Assembly (NCBI RefSeq): GCF_014217835.1 | Contig: NZ_CP055263.1 | Span: 682,001-746,000 of the forward strand | Direction of reading: 5' to 3' | DNA from: Metabacillus sp. KUDC1714 | GTDB lineage: Bacteria > Bacillota > Bacilli > Bacillales > Bacillaceae | DNA: 64,000 bases | Shown: positions 1-7,770 of the stretch, in pieces | Numbering within the stretch: position 1 is the first letter of the stretch | Layout of the letters: each line of letters starts with the position of its first letter | Notes under the pieces: model-generated | What the model saw: only the letters and a program-made list of their open reading frames with translations | The model's database searches: none | Told to the model about the DNA's origin: nothing | Translations under genes and position numbers: made by a program

Positions 1-62
1 ATATATACAATAAAGTAAAGATGTAAGAGAGTAATTTCAAGGACTAAGCGAATTTCCATAGC

Positions 63-98
63 AAAAAAAAGACCCTACCGAAATCTCTCGATAAGATC
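63..98 (-). terminator. Rho-independent terminator after the endo/exonuclease gene
   Basis: Read on the minus strand, GATCTTATC (98-90) pairs with GGTAGGGTC (79-71), using several G-U pairs, around a ten-base loop. A run of eight T follows (70-63). It lies 10 bases downstream of the stop of the leftward gene ending at 109. Confidence 0.6.
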
Positions 99-108
99 TA
101 ATAACCTA

Positions 109-996
109 TTAATTCCCATTAAAATATGGTTCTTCACGTTCCAATACGACCTCAGCAGTGATTGGAAGATGATCGGAAGCAAAGGTTTCAATCACTTCTG
201 TATGTACTGTTTCAATGTCGTCTGATGTAAAAATATAATCAATTCTCTTTGAAGGATTTTCTACAGGATACGTGTTGGCATCAGTTTGTTCAAAAAAAAC
301 ATCATGATAAATAGAATACATTGGTTTCATTTCGCTACTTTTCGGAGTAGCGTTTAAATCACCTACAATTACTTTTGGTCCATTTGAAAGGTTAGCTATT
401 TCGATAATTTCCTTGATTTGAATCTCTCGTTCTGCAGATGTTAATGCTAGGTGCGTGTTATAGAAATGCACGTGATTTCCTTTTACATTAATGGTTACAT
501 CCAACAGACCACGCTGTTCAGTATTACCAATTTTCGATAGGAAATGATTTTCCGACTTTATGATCGGATATTTGCTTAAAATCGCTGTTCCATATTGACG
601 ACGGTGATCTCCATCTGATAAAGGATCATGGTCAAGGTTTGCTGCATATGTGTAAAACATACCAAGACGTTTTGCAAGCCATTTTGCCTGATCTTGAAAA
701 TCGCTACGGTCAGACCAATGATTATCCACCTCTTGTAAGCCAATAATATGTGCATTTGAATTCTCAATAATTGCCGCTATTCGTTCTAAGTCTAAAACAC
801 CGTCTACTCCTTCGGCATGATGAATGTTATAAGACATCACCTTTAAGTTAACAGATTGACCACGTTCTAAATTGATTTCCTGAGCAAACGTTTTATTTCC
901 CAAATCTGTAAGATACATAATCAAACATGCAATTGAAAAGATGAATAATCCTCTTCGGATACTTCCTTTTTTATTAATTTTCTTCCTATTAACCAT
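109..996 (-). CDS. Endonuclease/exonuclease/phosphatase family protein, probably exported
   Basis: A 295-residue member of the DNase I-like metal-dependent phosphoesterase superfamily. The expected motifs appear in order: SYNIHHAEG near the N-terminal third, LQEVDN (metal-binding Glu), GDLNATP (Asp/Asn pair) and SDHLPI at the C-terminus (catalytic Asp-His). An N-terminal basic stretch followed by a hydrophobic segment (about residues 15-35) looks like a signal peptide or membrane anchor, so it probably acts outside the cytoplasm. The ATG at 996 is chosen because GGAGGAG lies 8 bases before it; an in-frame TTG six codons upstream overlaps that ribosome binding site. The substrate (DNA, phospholipid or sugar phosphate) cannot be told from sequence. 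It is followed by its own terminator and stands alone. Confidence 0.85.
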   Translation of the reverse strand: MVNRKKINKKGSIRRGLFIFSIACLIMYLTDLGNKTFAQEINLERGQSVNLKVMSYNIHHAEGVDGVLDLERIAAIIENSNAHIIGLQEVDNHWSDRSDFQDQAKWLAKRLGMFYTYAANLDHDPLSDGDHRRQYGTAILSKYPIIKSENHFLSKIGNTEQRGLLDVTINVKGNHVHFYNTHLALTSAEREIQIKEIIEIANLSNGPKVIVGDLNATPKSSEMKPMYSIYHDVFFEQTDANTYPVENPSKRIDYIFTSDDIETVHTEVIETFASDHLPITAEVVLEREEPYFNGN

Positions 997-1330
997 TACA
1001 ATAATCTCCTCCAATTATAGTAGTTCTAAATAGGAGGATAGCAAATGAATGAGTAGTCTCTATTACTTTAATGTAAAAAGGGAGTTTAAGTTATGTTACA
1101 TAATTGTTAACTCAAACCCTTTATCCTATGTATTTATTCCCACACTAAATGAACATTCACATCATAATTCAATCAAGCACAATCTGATGGGTCTGATCAA
1201 TTTTTCTCTTTACATATTTGAACGTCAGTTTACAGGATCAAAACTTCACCTTTAGACTAATTAGATAATTAGACTAATAAGAGTTATAATAAAGGAATCA
1301 GTTAAACTTGTTCTAAGGATGGTGACTTAT
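997..1330. other. Intergenic region with direct repeats and a candidate promoter
   Basis: No convincing gene. A perfect AGGAGG (1032-1037) precedes ATG at 1045, but that frame stops after three codons; a second ATG at 1049 opens a 68-codon frame with no recognisable features. TTAGACTAAT occurs twice (1252-1261 and 1269-1278), 17 bases apart. A TATAAT at 1285-1290 is a plausible -10 box for the small gene at 1331. Confidence 0.4.
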
Positions 1331-1456
1331 TTGAAAAATCGTGACAAGAGGCAAAAACGTAAACGTGACATGATTAAGGATTATTTGAAAAATAAATTAA
1401 AGAATTTATTACCTAAGCCTAATAAAAACCCTGCATCAAACCATAAACAAAATTAA
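1331..1456 (+). CDS. Small, highly basic hypothetical protein (41 aa)
   Basis: TTG start with AAGGATGGTGA just upstream, ending in TAA at 1454-1456. The product starts MKNRDKRQKRKRDMIKDY and is packed with Lys and Arg, with a PKPNKNP stretch near the end. No family is recognised. A charged soluble or nucleic-acid-binding peptide would fit the composition, but that is only a guess. A candidate -10 box (TATAAT, 1285-1290) lies at a reasonable distance. The alternative GTG at 1322 is in frame but too close to the ribosome binding site. A short reading frame of this size could be fortuitous. Confidence 0.45.
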   Translation: MKNRDKRQKRKRDMIKDYLKNKLKNLLPKPNKNPASNHKQN

Positions 1457-1691
1457 TGTGTTCTATTCCTTCACTTTAAATTGTATGTTACGTTTTTCAC
1501 TTGATAAATCGTGCAAATAATTTCTTCTTTAATTTTAGTTGAATTTTACCAAATTAAAATATTCGTTTATATTCCATCAATCTGCTTACTCTTCAAATTG
1601 TTTACAAGATAAATATTAAAATTTAAAAATACATGTTTCAGTTCCACTTTATCCTTAATGCCATATGCTTATAAATAAGGAGTGGAATCGT

Positions 1692-1985
1692 ATGACAAAT
1701 GAACCGTTTGATATCGAAACGCTTAAACTTATTAGTAATAAACTTGATTATATTTACTCAATTGCCAAATCTAATTACAAAGATAACCCAGAATTAATGG
1801 ACACGATTGAAAATCTAGCAAAAGCAGCAAACATGTTCGCAAATATTAAAATTCAAGAATTAAAAGGTCATGTAGTAACATCCCACCCTCAAGGATTTAT
1901 CCTGTTAAAGCTAGCAAATTCATACTCTAGGATGAAGGATTATGAGAAAAAGAAGGAGACTGACTTTCCTGCTTGGGAGCTTTGA
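1692..1985 (+). CDS. Hypothetical small soluble protein (97 aa)
   Basis: ATG at 1692 is preceded by AAGGAG (1677-1682) at 9 bases, a better start than the upstream in-frame codon at 1665. The product is acidic to neutral, predicted mostly helical (DIETLKLISNKLDYIYSIAK at the N-terminus), without a signal peptide or membrane segment. I do not recognise the family. It is transcribed rightward on its own and followed by a strong terminator at 2067-2099. The neighbouring riboflavin-type gene is convergent, so context gives no clue to its function. Confidence 0.7.
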   Translation: MTNEPFDIETLKLISNKLDYIYSIAKSNYKDNPELMDTIENLAKAANMFANIKIQELKGHVVTSHPQGFILLKLANSYSRMKDYEKKKETDFPAWEL

Positions 1986-2066
1986 TGCTCGTTTTTCATA
2001 ACGCGATACTTACAACAGTGGGATTTTTCTACCCGTTAAGAATGGATAAAAGATTGTTTACGAAGC

Positions 2067-2099
2067 GATCAAGGGTACATAAACCCTTGATCTTTTTTT
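2067..2099 (+). terminator. Rho-independent terminator
   Basis: GATCAAGGGT (2067-2076), a six-base loop and ACCCTTGATC (2083-2092) form a perfect 10-bp stem followed by seven T. It serves the rightward gene ending at 1985. The stop codon of the convergent ribA-like gene lies just beyond it. Confidence 0.9.
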
Positions 2100-2100
2100 G

Positions 2101-2862
2101 TCACTCATCTGGACACCCCCCTTTTAAATGACCGGAACGAACAACTTTTGTTTCTAAATATTTTTCATTAAACTCAGATTTATCTCCCCATAACTGAACC
2201 CTGCCTGCGACATTGGCACCTGACTTCTGAAGGGCTTCTAATTTTCTTGGGTTGTTTGTGATTAGCGTTACTGGATTTGATCGCAATGTTTTTAACACTT
2301 GAATGGCATCATCATAGTTCCGTGCATCATCGACAAATCCAAGCTCCAAATTTGCTTCTACTGTATCCAAACCTTGTTCTTGCAGCACATAAGCCATGGC
2401 TTTACTAAATAATCCGATACCTCTGCCTTCGTGATTTGCTAAATAAAATAATGCGCCTGAACCGTGATCAGCAATCATTTTCATTGCTTGTTTTAATTGA
2501 AACCCACAATCACAGCGTTTACTGCCAAATATATCGCCAGTATGGCAAATGCTGTGCATTCGGATAAGGGCATCGTTGGAAGCTTTAAAATCGCCATACA
2601 CCAACACACTTGATTGCTGCATTTCCGCTAAATTAGAAGAGGCTAATGTTTCAATGATACTTTCTGTATTATAAGAGCCATCATTACAAAAATGCCCCGC
2701 CATATTCTCACAACGCAACCAGCAATACCATTGGAATATCGTTGTTTCTCCATTCAAGTTAACAGGTAACTTAATAGGCCCGACTAAATAAATGGATTTC
2801 TCACCACTTTTGATGACATTAATTTTATCCTCTAATAGTGATGCCACTTTTTCATTACCCAT
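2101..2862 (-). CDS. ribA: GTP cyclohydrolase II (stand-alone RibA type)
   Basis: GTP cyclohydrolase II opens the imidazole ring of GTP to give formate, pyrophosphate and the diaminopyrimidine precursor of riboflavin. The signature is clear: RMHSICHTGDIFGSKRCDCG supplies the three zinc-binding Cys, followed by HEGRGIGL, LGFVDDARNYDDAIQ (Arg of the active site) and TNNPRKLEAL. At 253 residues it carries about 50 residues more at the N-terminus than a minimal RibA and lacks the RibB (DHBP synthase) half of the RibBA fusion usual in Bacillus. No other rib genes or FMN riboswitch are adjacent, so it may be a paralogue used outside the main riboflavin operon. The ATG at 2862 has GGAGG upstream. 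Confidence 0.9.
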   Translation of the reverse strand: MGNEKVASLLEDKINVIKSGEKSIYLVGPIKLPVNLNGETTIFQWYCWLRCENMAGHFCNDGSYNTESIIETLASSNLAEMQQSSVLVYGDFKASNDALIRMHSICHTGDIFGSKRCDCGFQLKQAMKMIADHGSGALFYLANHEGRGIGLFSKAMAYVLQEQGLDTVEANLELGFVDDARNYDDAIQVLKTLRSNPVTLITNNPRKLEALQKSGANVAGRVQLWGDKSEFNEKYLETKVVRSGHLKGGCPDE

Positions 2863-3233
2863 GTATTTTTCCTCCTGATATTTTTCGTTTTGACTTTTTA
2901 ATATATAAACTAATTATTTTTTTTGAACACATTTTACTGTTTTACTGTTATTGTATCCAATTTATAATGTTGTGAATCTAAGCAATAAAACGGAGTTATT
3001 TAAGCACTAGGGAAAACCAGTTTAAACACTATTAATAAGGAAGAATAAAGCAAAAATAATATTTAGTACTATTTTCTATTTGCTTTTCCAAAATTTATCT
3101 GTTAATCTAAAGAAGAATTATTTTTGTTCGGTCTGTAAGGATAGAATAAGTGTTTAAACTTTTCGCCTTTGATATCTAATTGAGCAACTATAGTAATAAA
3201 ACGTGGATTAAATCCACACAGGAGGAAACAAAC
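2863..3233. other. Divergent intergenic region and long cold-shock leader
   Basis: Separates ribA (leftward) from the cold-shock gene (rightward). TTTACT (2941-2946) and TATAAT (2963-2968) with 16-bp spacing make a candidate rightward promoter, which would give an unusually long leader. GTGGAT (3203-3208) and ATCCAC (3212-3217) can form a small hairpin directly before the AGGAGG of the cold-shock gene. Long structured leaders are typical of csp mRNAs; I see no FMN riboswitch. Confidence 0.4.
3203..3217 (+). promoter_or_regulatory. Hairpin next to the cspC ribosome binding site
   Basis: A 6-bp stem GTGGAT/ATCCAC with a three-base loop ends two bases before AGGAGG. It could influence ribosome access in the cold-shock mRNA; this is inferred from position only. 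Confidence 0.35.
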
Positions 3234-3434
3234 ATGCAACAAGGTACAGTAAAATGGTTTAACGCAGAAAAAGGTTTCGGTTTCATCGAAGTTGAAGGTG
3301 GAGACGATGTATTCGTACATTTCTCAGCTATCCAAGGCGAAGGATTTAAATCATTAGATGAAGGCCAAAAAGTTACATTTGACACAGAACAAGGTCAACG
3401 TGGACTTCAAGCTACTAACGTAAACAAAGCGTAA
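3234..3434 (+). CDS. cspC: Cold-shock protein, CspC-like
   Basis: A 66-residue single cold-shock domain that binds single-stranded RNA/DNA and acts as an RNA chaperone. Both nucleic-acid binding motifs are present: KGFGFIEV (RNP1) and VFVHF (RNP2). The wording of the N- and C-termini ([26 protein letters not shown], and ATNVNKA at the end) is closer to B. subtilis CspC as I remember it than to CspB or CspD. The ATG at 3234 is set by AGGAGG eight bases upstream; the longer frame starting at 3180 lies in the leader. A strong terminator follows at once, so it is monocistronic. Confidence 0.95.
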   Translation: MQQGTVKWFNAEKGFGFIEVEGGDDVFVHFSAIQGEGFKSLDEGQKVTFDTEQGQRGLQATNVNKA

Positions 3435-3440
3435 TTTGGG

Positions 3441-3467
3441 AAGGACTCTATTATAGGGTCCTTTTTT
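3441..3467 (+). terminator. Terminator of the cold-shock gene
   Basis: GGACTCTA and TAGGGTCC pair (one G-U) around a three-base loop, followed by TTTTTT. It starts a few bases after the cspC stop. Confidence 0.9.
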
Positions 3468-3494
3468 ATTTTACGTAAAAAAATAAAAAAGCAT

Positions 3495-3524
3495 AAAAAA
3501 CCCCCACTTATTAATAAGTGAGGG
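3495..3524 (-). terminator. Minus-strand terminator at the end of a candidate RNA gene
   Basis: Read leftward, AATAAGTG and CACTTATT lie in a 12-bp imperfect stem (3513-3524 with 3501-3512, one mismatch), followed by TTTTTT (3500-3495). No leftward protein gene lies upstream within 2 kb, so it probably ends a non-coding transcript. Confidence 0.6.
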
Positions 3525-3800
3525 TAGACAACATGCTACAAGTGTTAAATGGTTAGGTACAGCATAACACACTAATCCAATAATACCTAAATAAATTTAT
3601 AAATATTTCAAATTCTCCCACTTTTGCATCATAGCATGACTTTTTATTCATCTAGTTCCAGGGAGATGTGAAAGGATACATTCCCTCTCTGCGCATGATA
3701 TAAGTAAGTGCAACCTGCACCTGGACCCTTAAAGTCTCCTCAGTCACTTTTAGTACTTCGGTCAAACTGACCCACTAACTCGAACAAAACAAATATTGAA
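3500..3800 (-). ncRNA. Candidate structured non-coding RNA
   Basis: The 550-base gap between cspC and the nucleotidyltransferase gene holds no protein gene but has dense leftward secondary structure. On the minus strand, GGTCA/TGACC, GTGCA/TGCAC and GGGA-TGT/ACA-TCCC hairpins are visible, and CCAGG pairs with CCTGG about 65 bases later to enclose two of them. The segment ends in a minus-strand terminator at 3495-3524. The right boundary and promoter are not clear. I could not match it with confidence to 6S RNA, SRP RNA, RNase P, tmRNA or a T-box, so it is reported only as a candidate. Confidence 0.4.
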
Positions 3801-3986
3801 CATTTTCATCCCACTTATATCGGATTCTTGAATTGTACCTCTTAAAGTAAACTCTAATTAAAAAACATTTACAATATGCTATATTATTAAGATGGTTTGA
3901 GTTTTTCTTTATTGAACCAAAGGATAGTTCAAGAAGAGTATTTTAAGAGAAAAATTTTCAAGGTCTATAATCCATGGAGGAAATAT

Positions 3987-4820
3987 ATGAACTTAAGAGA
4001 AAAAGCAATTAAACTTTCAACCCTCTATCAACAAAACCAAAAAGTAAAAGGTATTTTATTGGCTGGCTCTGTTTCAAGAGAGTGGCAGGACAATCATTCT
4101 GACATTGAACTTCATATTCTTTGGTCAGAACCACCTAGTGATTCAGAAAGATTATTCCCAATAAAATTAGTAAATGGACGAGTTATTGATTTTTTTCCAT
4201 ACGAAGATGAAGAATGGTCTGAAACTTATCTTACAGAGGATAATATTAAATTAGAAATTAGCAACTTTTTAGTTGAAACAGTAGAAACATACATACAAGA
4301 CGTAGTGAATAAGTTGGATTTGGACTACGATAAACAATGTATTTTATCCTCGATTACTTATGGAAGAAGTTTATATGGACATGATCTTTTAAACAAGTTA
4401 AAAAAGGATATAGAAATATATCCTTCAAAGCTCGCAGAAAAAATGATACTTAGTAATTTAGATTTAGGTAATAGATGGAACAATCGAAACGCACTTTTAG
4501 ATCGGAATGATTGGTTAATGTTATACGAAGTTATTTGTTCTATACAAAAAAAACTTTTGGCTACATTACTTGGATTAAACAAAATGTATATCCATCACCC
4601 TGCATTTAAATGGATGCATCATATTATTGACTTTATGGATATTAAGCCTGATAACTTAGATAATCGACTATCTCAGATTTTGCTAGGTGAGGTAAATGAT
4701 GGTATTTCAGAACTTGAATTACTTATTGAAGAAGTACAATGTCTAGTTACTCAGCATTATCCTCACATCAATATTGAACAATATAAACAAAAAGCAAATT
4801 TTGTACGACCTAAGAATTAA
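3987..4820 (+). CDS. Nucleotidyltransferase-fold protein with DUF4037-like C-terminus
   Basis: A 277-residue protein. The N-terminal 100 residues carry the minimal nucleotidyltransferase signature: LLAGSVSREWQDNHSDIEL (the GS...DxE pattern) and a later Asp in VIDFFPY. The C-terminal two thirds are helical and resemble the DUF4037 domain often attached to such folds. Relatives include aminoglycoside adenylyltransferase-like proteins, but many have unknown substrates, so resistance should not be assumed. The start is the ATG at 3987, six bases after GGAGG (3976-3980). The gene stands alone. Confidence 0.75.
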   Translation: MNLREKAIKLSTLYQQNQKVKGILLAGSVSREWQDNHSDIELHILWSEPPSDSERLFPIKLVNGRVIDFFPYEDEEWSETYLTEDNIKLEISNFLVETVETYIQDVVNKLDLDYDKQCILSSITYGRSLYGHDLLNKLKKDIEIYPSKLAEKMILSNLDLGNRWNNRNALLDRNDWLMLYEVICSIQKKLLATLLGLNKMYIHHPAFKWMHHIIDFMDIKPDNLDNRLSQILLGEVNDGISELELLIEEVQCLVTQHYPHINIEQYKQKANFVRPKN

Positions 4821-4867
4821 TTTTCAACATTCTGATTTATCCTAAGTTATTTAGTAACTTATTATTG

Positions 4868-5011
4868 AAAACAAAACGATTAATAGAATGCCCACCAAAA
4901 GCTAAAATTGATTGTACTTTGTCTGATGGGCAAGAGCTTCCATATTGCGAGTGAATTAACGTTCTCTTTACACCTGGCCATACGCCAGGTCATATAATTC
5001 ATTATTTAAGG
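4868..5011 (+). pseudogene. Remnant of a metallo-beta-lactamase-fold hydrolase
   Basis: One frame reads KTKRLIECPPKAKIDCTL, then LSDGQELPYCE, a stop codon, and INVLFTPGHTPGHIIHYL. The TPGHTPGHI block is the zinc-ligand region of MBL-fold hydrolases, and the preceding LSDGQELPYC stretch is usual just before it. The start, most of the body and the C-terminus are missing and there is an in-frame TGA at the Gly/Gly position, so this is a decayed fragment. It runs directly into the GC-rich repeat at 5012-5245. Confidence 0.65.
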
Positions 5012-5245
5012 CTCTTTTCTAAAAGATTGTTGTTTTTGAACAAAACTGATTAGGTTGATTGGTGCGTAAGGTGCGAGACTCCTGTGGGAGTAGCGGGACA
5101 GGTGAGACCCCGCAGGCGCTTCGCTTTCCGTGAGGCTCATCGCCCGCCCCACGGAAAGCGAGCATCCTGGAGCGCCAATCAACCAACCCAATACTATTTT
5201 AAAAGCAACAAAGTTTGCGAAAACAGTATTAATCTTTCGGTTTTT
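5012..5245. repeat. GC-rich dispersed intergenic repeat of the Bacillus type
   Basis: A block conspicuously richer in G and C than its surroundings, containing GAGACTCCTGTGGGAGTAGC, CAGGTGAGACCCCGCAGGCG and CGCCCGCCCCACGGAAAGCG. From general knowledge, closely similar blocks recur between genes in many Bacillus genomes. The ends GATTGGTGCG and GAGCGCCAATCAAC are mutually complementary, so the whole unit can fold back on itself. It carries no transposase. A 61-codon frame inside it on the minus strand is not a gene. Confidence 0.7.
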
Positions 5246-5307
5246 CTATTCTAAAATGGTCGTTTAAAATAGTGCCCTTCCTTCTATATATCTAAGATAT
5301 TTTTATC

Positions 5308-6234
5308 TTAATTCTTAATATCAGCAAGTTTTATCACTCTCTTTTTCAAAAATAGCCCCCGTAATGTTTGAAAATTAACGAGAATTGTTCCTACAATGAT
5401 CGTTAAGGCTCCTATTCCTGTTAGCCATGAAAAATATTCATGATATAAGACAACTCCCAGTACAACAGCAATTAATGGTGAGATATACAGCCAGGTTGAT
5501 GGAAAAACTGGGTTTGTCTGTGAGACAAGCCAATAATAAAGACTGTGGCCTACCATTGAACCGACAATAATTAAATAAAACAGTGAGCCGATAGAGGCTG
5601 GACTGAAAACTGTAGCTAGTTGAATGTTCTCTGTACAAAAGGATAATAAAATTAATAGAATCCCACCATGCATCATTTGCGCTGCATTTAGGGCAATTGG
5701 TGATGTCGTTTCAAATTTTTTGATGACATGTTTTGTATAAATTGATCCTGATGCGTAAAAGATTTCACCAATAATAATTGCGAAGCAACCAATCAGCCAG
5801 AATGGGCTAATCTCAATTGAGAAACTTGGAAAGATTAATAACATGACACCTATGACACCGATCACACAACCGATGAATGATGTCCTATTTGCTCTTTGCT
5901 TTAATACGATTGTCTGAATGATGATAATCATCATTGGACCTGTTGCCGATAAGACAGCTGCAATTCCTGATGTTACATATTGTTCTGCCCAGTATAATGT
6001 GGCAAACGTCCCAAAGGTTAAGCCAATTCCTGTCAAAAACATTTCTTTTCGAAATAATAATCTTATTGTCGTTTTTTTTCGCCAAATCATAAAGCTAAAT
6101 AACAACAACCCAGCAATTAAAAAACGTAATCCAGCTGATAAAAATGGGGGCACGCCTGCATCTACACCAATTTTTATTGCTAAAAATGTTGTACCAAAAA
6201 TCAGACACATGAGAATGTAATGAATGATGACCAT
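5308..6234 (-). CDS. EamA/DMT-family membrane transporter
   Basis: A 308-residue protein with about ten hydrophobic segments in two repeated halves, as in the drug/metabolite transporter superfamily of small-molecule exporters. Recognisable are the N-terminal GTTFLAIKIGVDAGVPP, TSGIAAVLSATGPM in the first repeat and FPSTWLYISPLIAVVLG in the second. The C-terminus is a short basic tail (LKKRVIKLADIKN). AAGGAGGAG precedes the ATG at 6234. It is transcribed divergently from the MocR regulator at 6346, with tandem operator-like repeats between them, so the regulator probably controls it. The exported compound is unknown; an amino acid or B6-related compound would fit a MocR partner. Confidence 0.85.
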   Translation of the reverse strand: MVIIHYILMCLIFGTTFLAIKIGVDAGVPPFLSAGLRFLIAGLLLFSFMIWRKKTTIRLLFRKEMFLTGIGLTFGTFATLYWAEQYVTSGIAAVLSATGPMMIIIIQTIVLKQRANRTSFIGCVIGVIGVMLLIFPSFSIEISPFWLIGCFAIIIGEIFYASGSIYTKHVIKKFETTSPIALNAAQMMHGGILLILLSFCTENIQLATVFSPASIGSLFYLIIVGSMVGHSLYYWLVSQTNPVFPSTWLYISPLIAVVLGVVLYHEYFSWLTGIGALTIIVGTILVNFQTLRGLFLKKRVIKLADIKN

Positions 6235-6272
6235 CTAAACTCCTCCTTTTTCCCATCATAATCGATAGTTAC

Positions 6273-6302
6273 TAGAACAGATTGGAATAAGTAGAACAGA
6301 TT
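6273..6302. promoter_or_regulatory. Tandem direct repeats, candidate MocR operator
   Basis: TAGAACAGATT occurs at 6273-6283 and again at 6292-6302, exactly 19 bases apart, in the gap between the divergent transporter and MocR genes. MocR/PdxR-type regulators characteristically bind direct repeats in such gaps. A TACAAT a little further right could be the -10 box of the regulator gene. Confidence 0.55.
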
Positions 6303-6345
6303 AGTCAGGATCGTGGTACAATTGTTTTGAATAGGGGGAGTCGAT

Positions 6346-7770
6346 ATGAGTAAAGCGATTCAAAATGAAGGTTATCTTTTTAAACAAGTATATGATTATG
6401 TCATGCACCGAATTGAACGTAAAGAATGGAATGAGCATGACAAGCTTCCCTCTGTCCGTCAATTAGCAGCTGATATGAATGTCCATCGATTAACCGTATT
6501 AAAGGCTTATAAATTGCTGAAGCAAGATGGAAAGGTTTATGTAAAGGATAAATCAGGCTATTACGTACAAACAAGTATGAAGGAAAACAATGATTTTGAA
6601 AACATTCAATATGTTTCTGCAAATGTACAAAAAAAGCATTTATCTGACATCCATCAAGTACCAGTCTCCTATCATTTTTCACAAGCGTTAATTGATCCAA
6701 ATCTATTGCCTAATCACTATTTTTCAGATTACGTAAAAAAAGTGTTTGACCTTTATCCAAAGGTACTTGCCACATATTCAACTGTGCAGGGTGATGAAGA
6801 GCTACGAGAATCTCTTACTCATTATTTTATCAACCAATATAAAACACACCTTCATGCAGATGATCTGTTAATCACTTCTGGTTCACAACAAGCGATTCAT
6901 TTACTCTCTCAAGCTTTCATTAAGCCAAGAGACACCGTTTTATTTGAACGACCTAGCTATAGTGCTGCCATTGATATTTTCAGAGCACAAGGTGCTAATA
7001 TAATAACTGTAGATATTCACCCAGATGGGTATGACTTAGAGCAGGTTGAATCCTATATGAAACGATATAAACCACGCCTCTTTTATCTCAATCCTACATT
7101 TCATAACCCAACCGGGTATACAGTACCAGCCGATCAACGCAAAAAATTAGTAGAATTGGCAGAACAGTATCGCTGTCTATTAATTGAGGATGATGCTTAT
7201 CATGATATCTATTTTAAAGAGACCCCTCCCCCTCCGATTTATACATATGATACGGTTGGAACAGTTATTTATATCCGCAGCTTTTGCAAATATATCTCAC
7301 CTGGCTTGAGAATTGCGACTGTAATTTGTCATTCGTCCGTATTGAAATCACTACTATCGATGAAATCGTTAGCTGATAATGGTTCACCACTTCTTAATCA
7401 AAAGATTTTTCTTCATTACTTTTCATCACTAAGAATGCAGCAACACTTGGAGAAACTTCGGATCGCTCTACAGATTCGAAAGGAAATCATGGAAGAGGAA
7501 CTAGCAGCAACGAATTGGCAATGGACCAGTCCCCATGGTGGGCTGAATTTATGGATAAAGCTACCTGATCACTTCTCATCTGAATTATTATTAACGAAAA
7601 GTATTCAGCAATCCATTTCCTTTGTCCCAGGCCAGCTTTGTGATCCATTAAACCAATTATCATCTTGGATTCGTTTAAGTTATTCTTATGTGAATGAAAA
7701 GCAATTAAGAGAAGGGGTAAGACGGTTTGTGGATGTTGCTGGGTGCCTGTCACCACCCGAATCGTGCTGA
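6346..7770 (+). CDS. MocR-type GntR regulator with aminotransferase domain
   Basis: A 474-residue fusion of an N-terminal winged helix of the GntR family (about residues 8-75; KLPSVRQLAADMNVHRLTVL) and a fold-type I aminotransferase-like domain (about 110-465). PLP-site features are TSGSQQAIHLLSQ, FHNPTGYTVP, IEDDAYHDIY and the Schiff-base lysine in RSFCKYISPGLR. Such proteins sense PLP or an amino acid and regulate the adjacent divergent gene. GGGGGAG lies five bases before the ATG. The last ten or so codons (from 7742) lie inside a repeat shared with 13333-13438, so the natural C-terminus has probably been replaced by repeat-encoded residues (AGCLSPPESC). Confidence 0.88.
   Translation: MSKAIQNEGYLFKQVYDYVMHRIERKEWNEHDKLPSVRQLAADMNVHRLTVLKAYKLLKQDGKVYVKDKSGYYVQTSMKENNDFENIQYVSANVQKKHLSDIHQVPVSYHFSQALIDPNLLPNHYFSDYVKKVFDLYPKVLATYSTVQGDEELRESLTHYFINQYKTHLHADDLLITSGSQQAIHLLSQAFIKPRDTVLFERPSYSAAIDIFRAQGANIITVDIHPDGYDLEQVESYMKRYKPRLFYLNPTFHNPTGYTVPADQRKKLVELAEQYRCLLIEDDAYHDIYFKETPPPPIYTYDTVGTVIYIRSFCKYISPGLRIATVICHSSVLKSLLSMKSLADNGSPLLNQKIFLHYFSSLRMQQHLEKLRIALQIRKEIMEEELAATNWQWTSPHGGLNLWIKLPDHFSSELLLTKSIQQSISFVPGQLCDPLNQLSSWIRLSYSYVNEKQLREGVRRFVDVAGCLSPPESC

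Noticed and set aside
1045..1255. AGGAGG followed by ATG at 1045 and a 68-codon frame from 1049
   Set aside because: The best-placed ATG stops after three codons, and the 68-codon frame has no recognisable features or composition typical of genes.
2863..3000. Possible FMN riboswitch upstream of ribA
   Set aside because: The conserved RFN sequence blocks are not present on the minus strand.
3495..3800. Naming the candidate RNA as 6S RNA
   Set aside because: The general hairpin shape is suggestive, but I could not confirm the conserved 6S core by eye, so no family name is given.
3987..4820. Calling the nucleotidyltransferase an aminoglycoside resistance gene
   Set aside because: Only the general fold signature is visible; the DUF4037-like C-terminus is not that of characterised resistance enzymes.
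5006..5191. A 61-codon reading frame on the minus strand
   Set aside because: It lies entirely within the GC-rich dispersed repeat and has no ribosome binding site or known domain.
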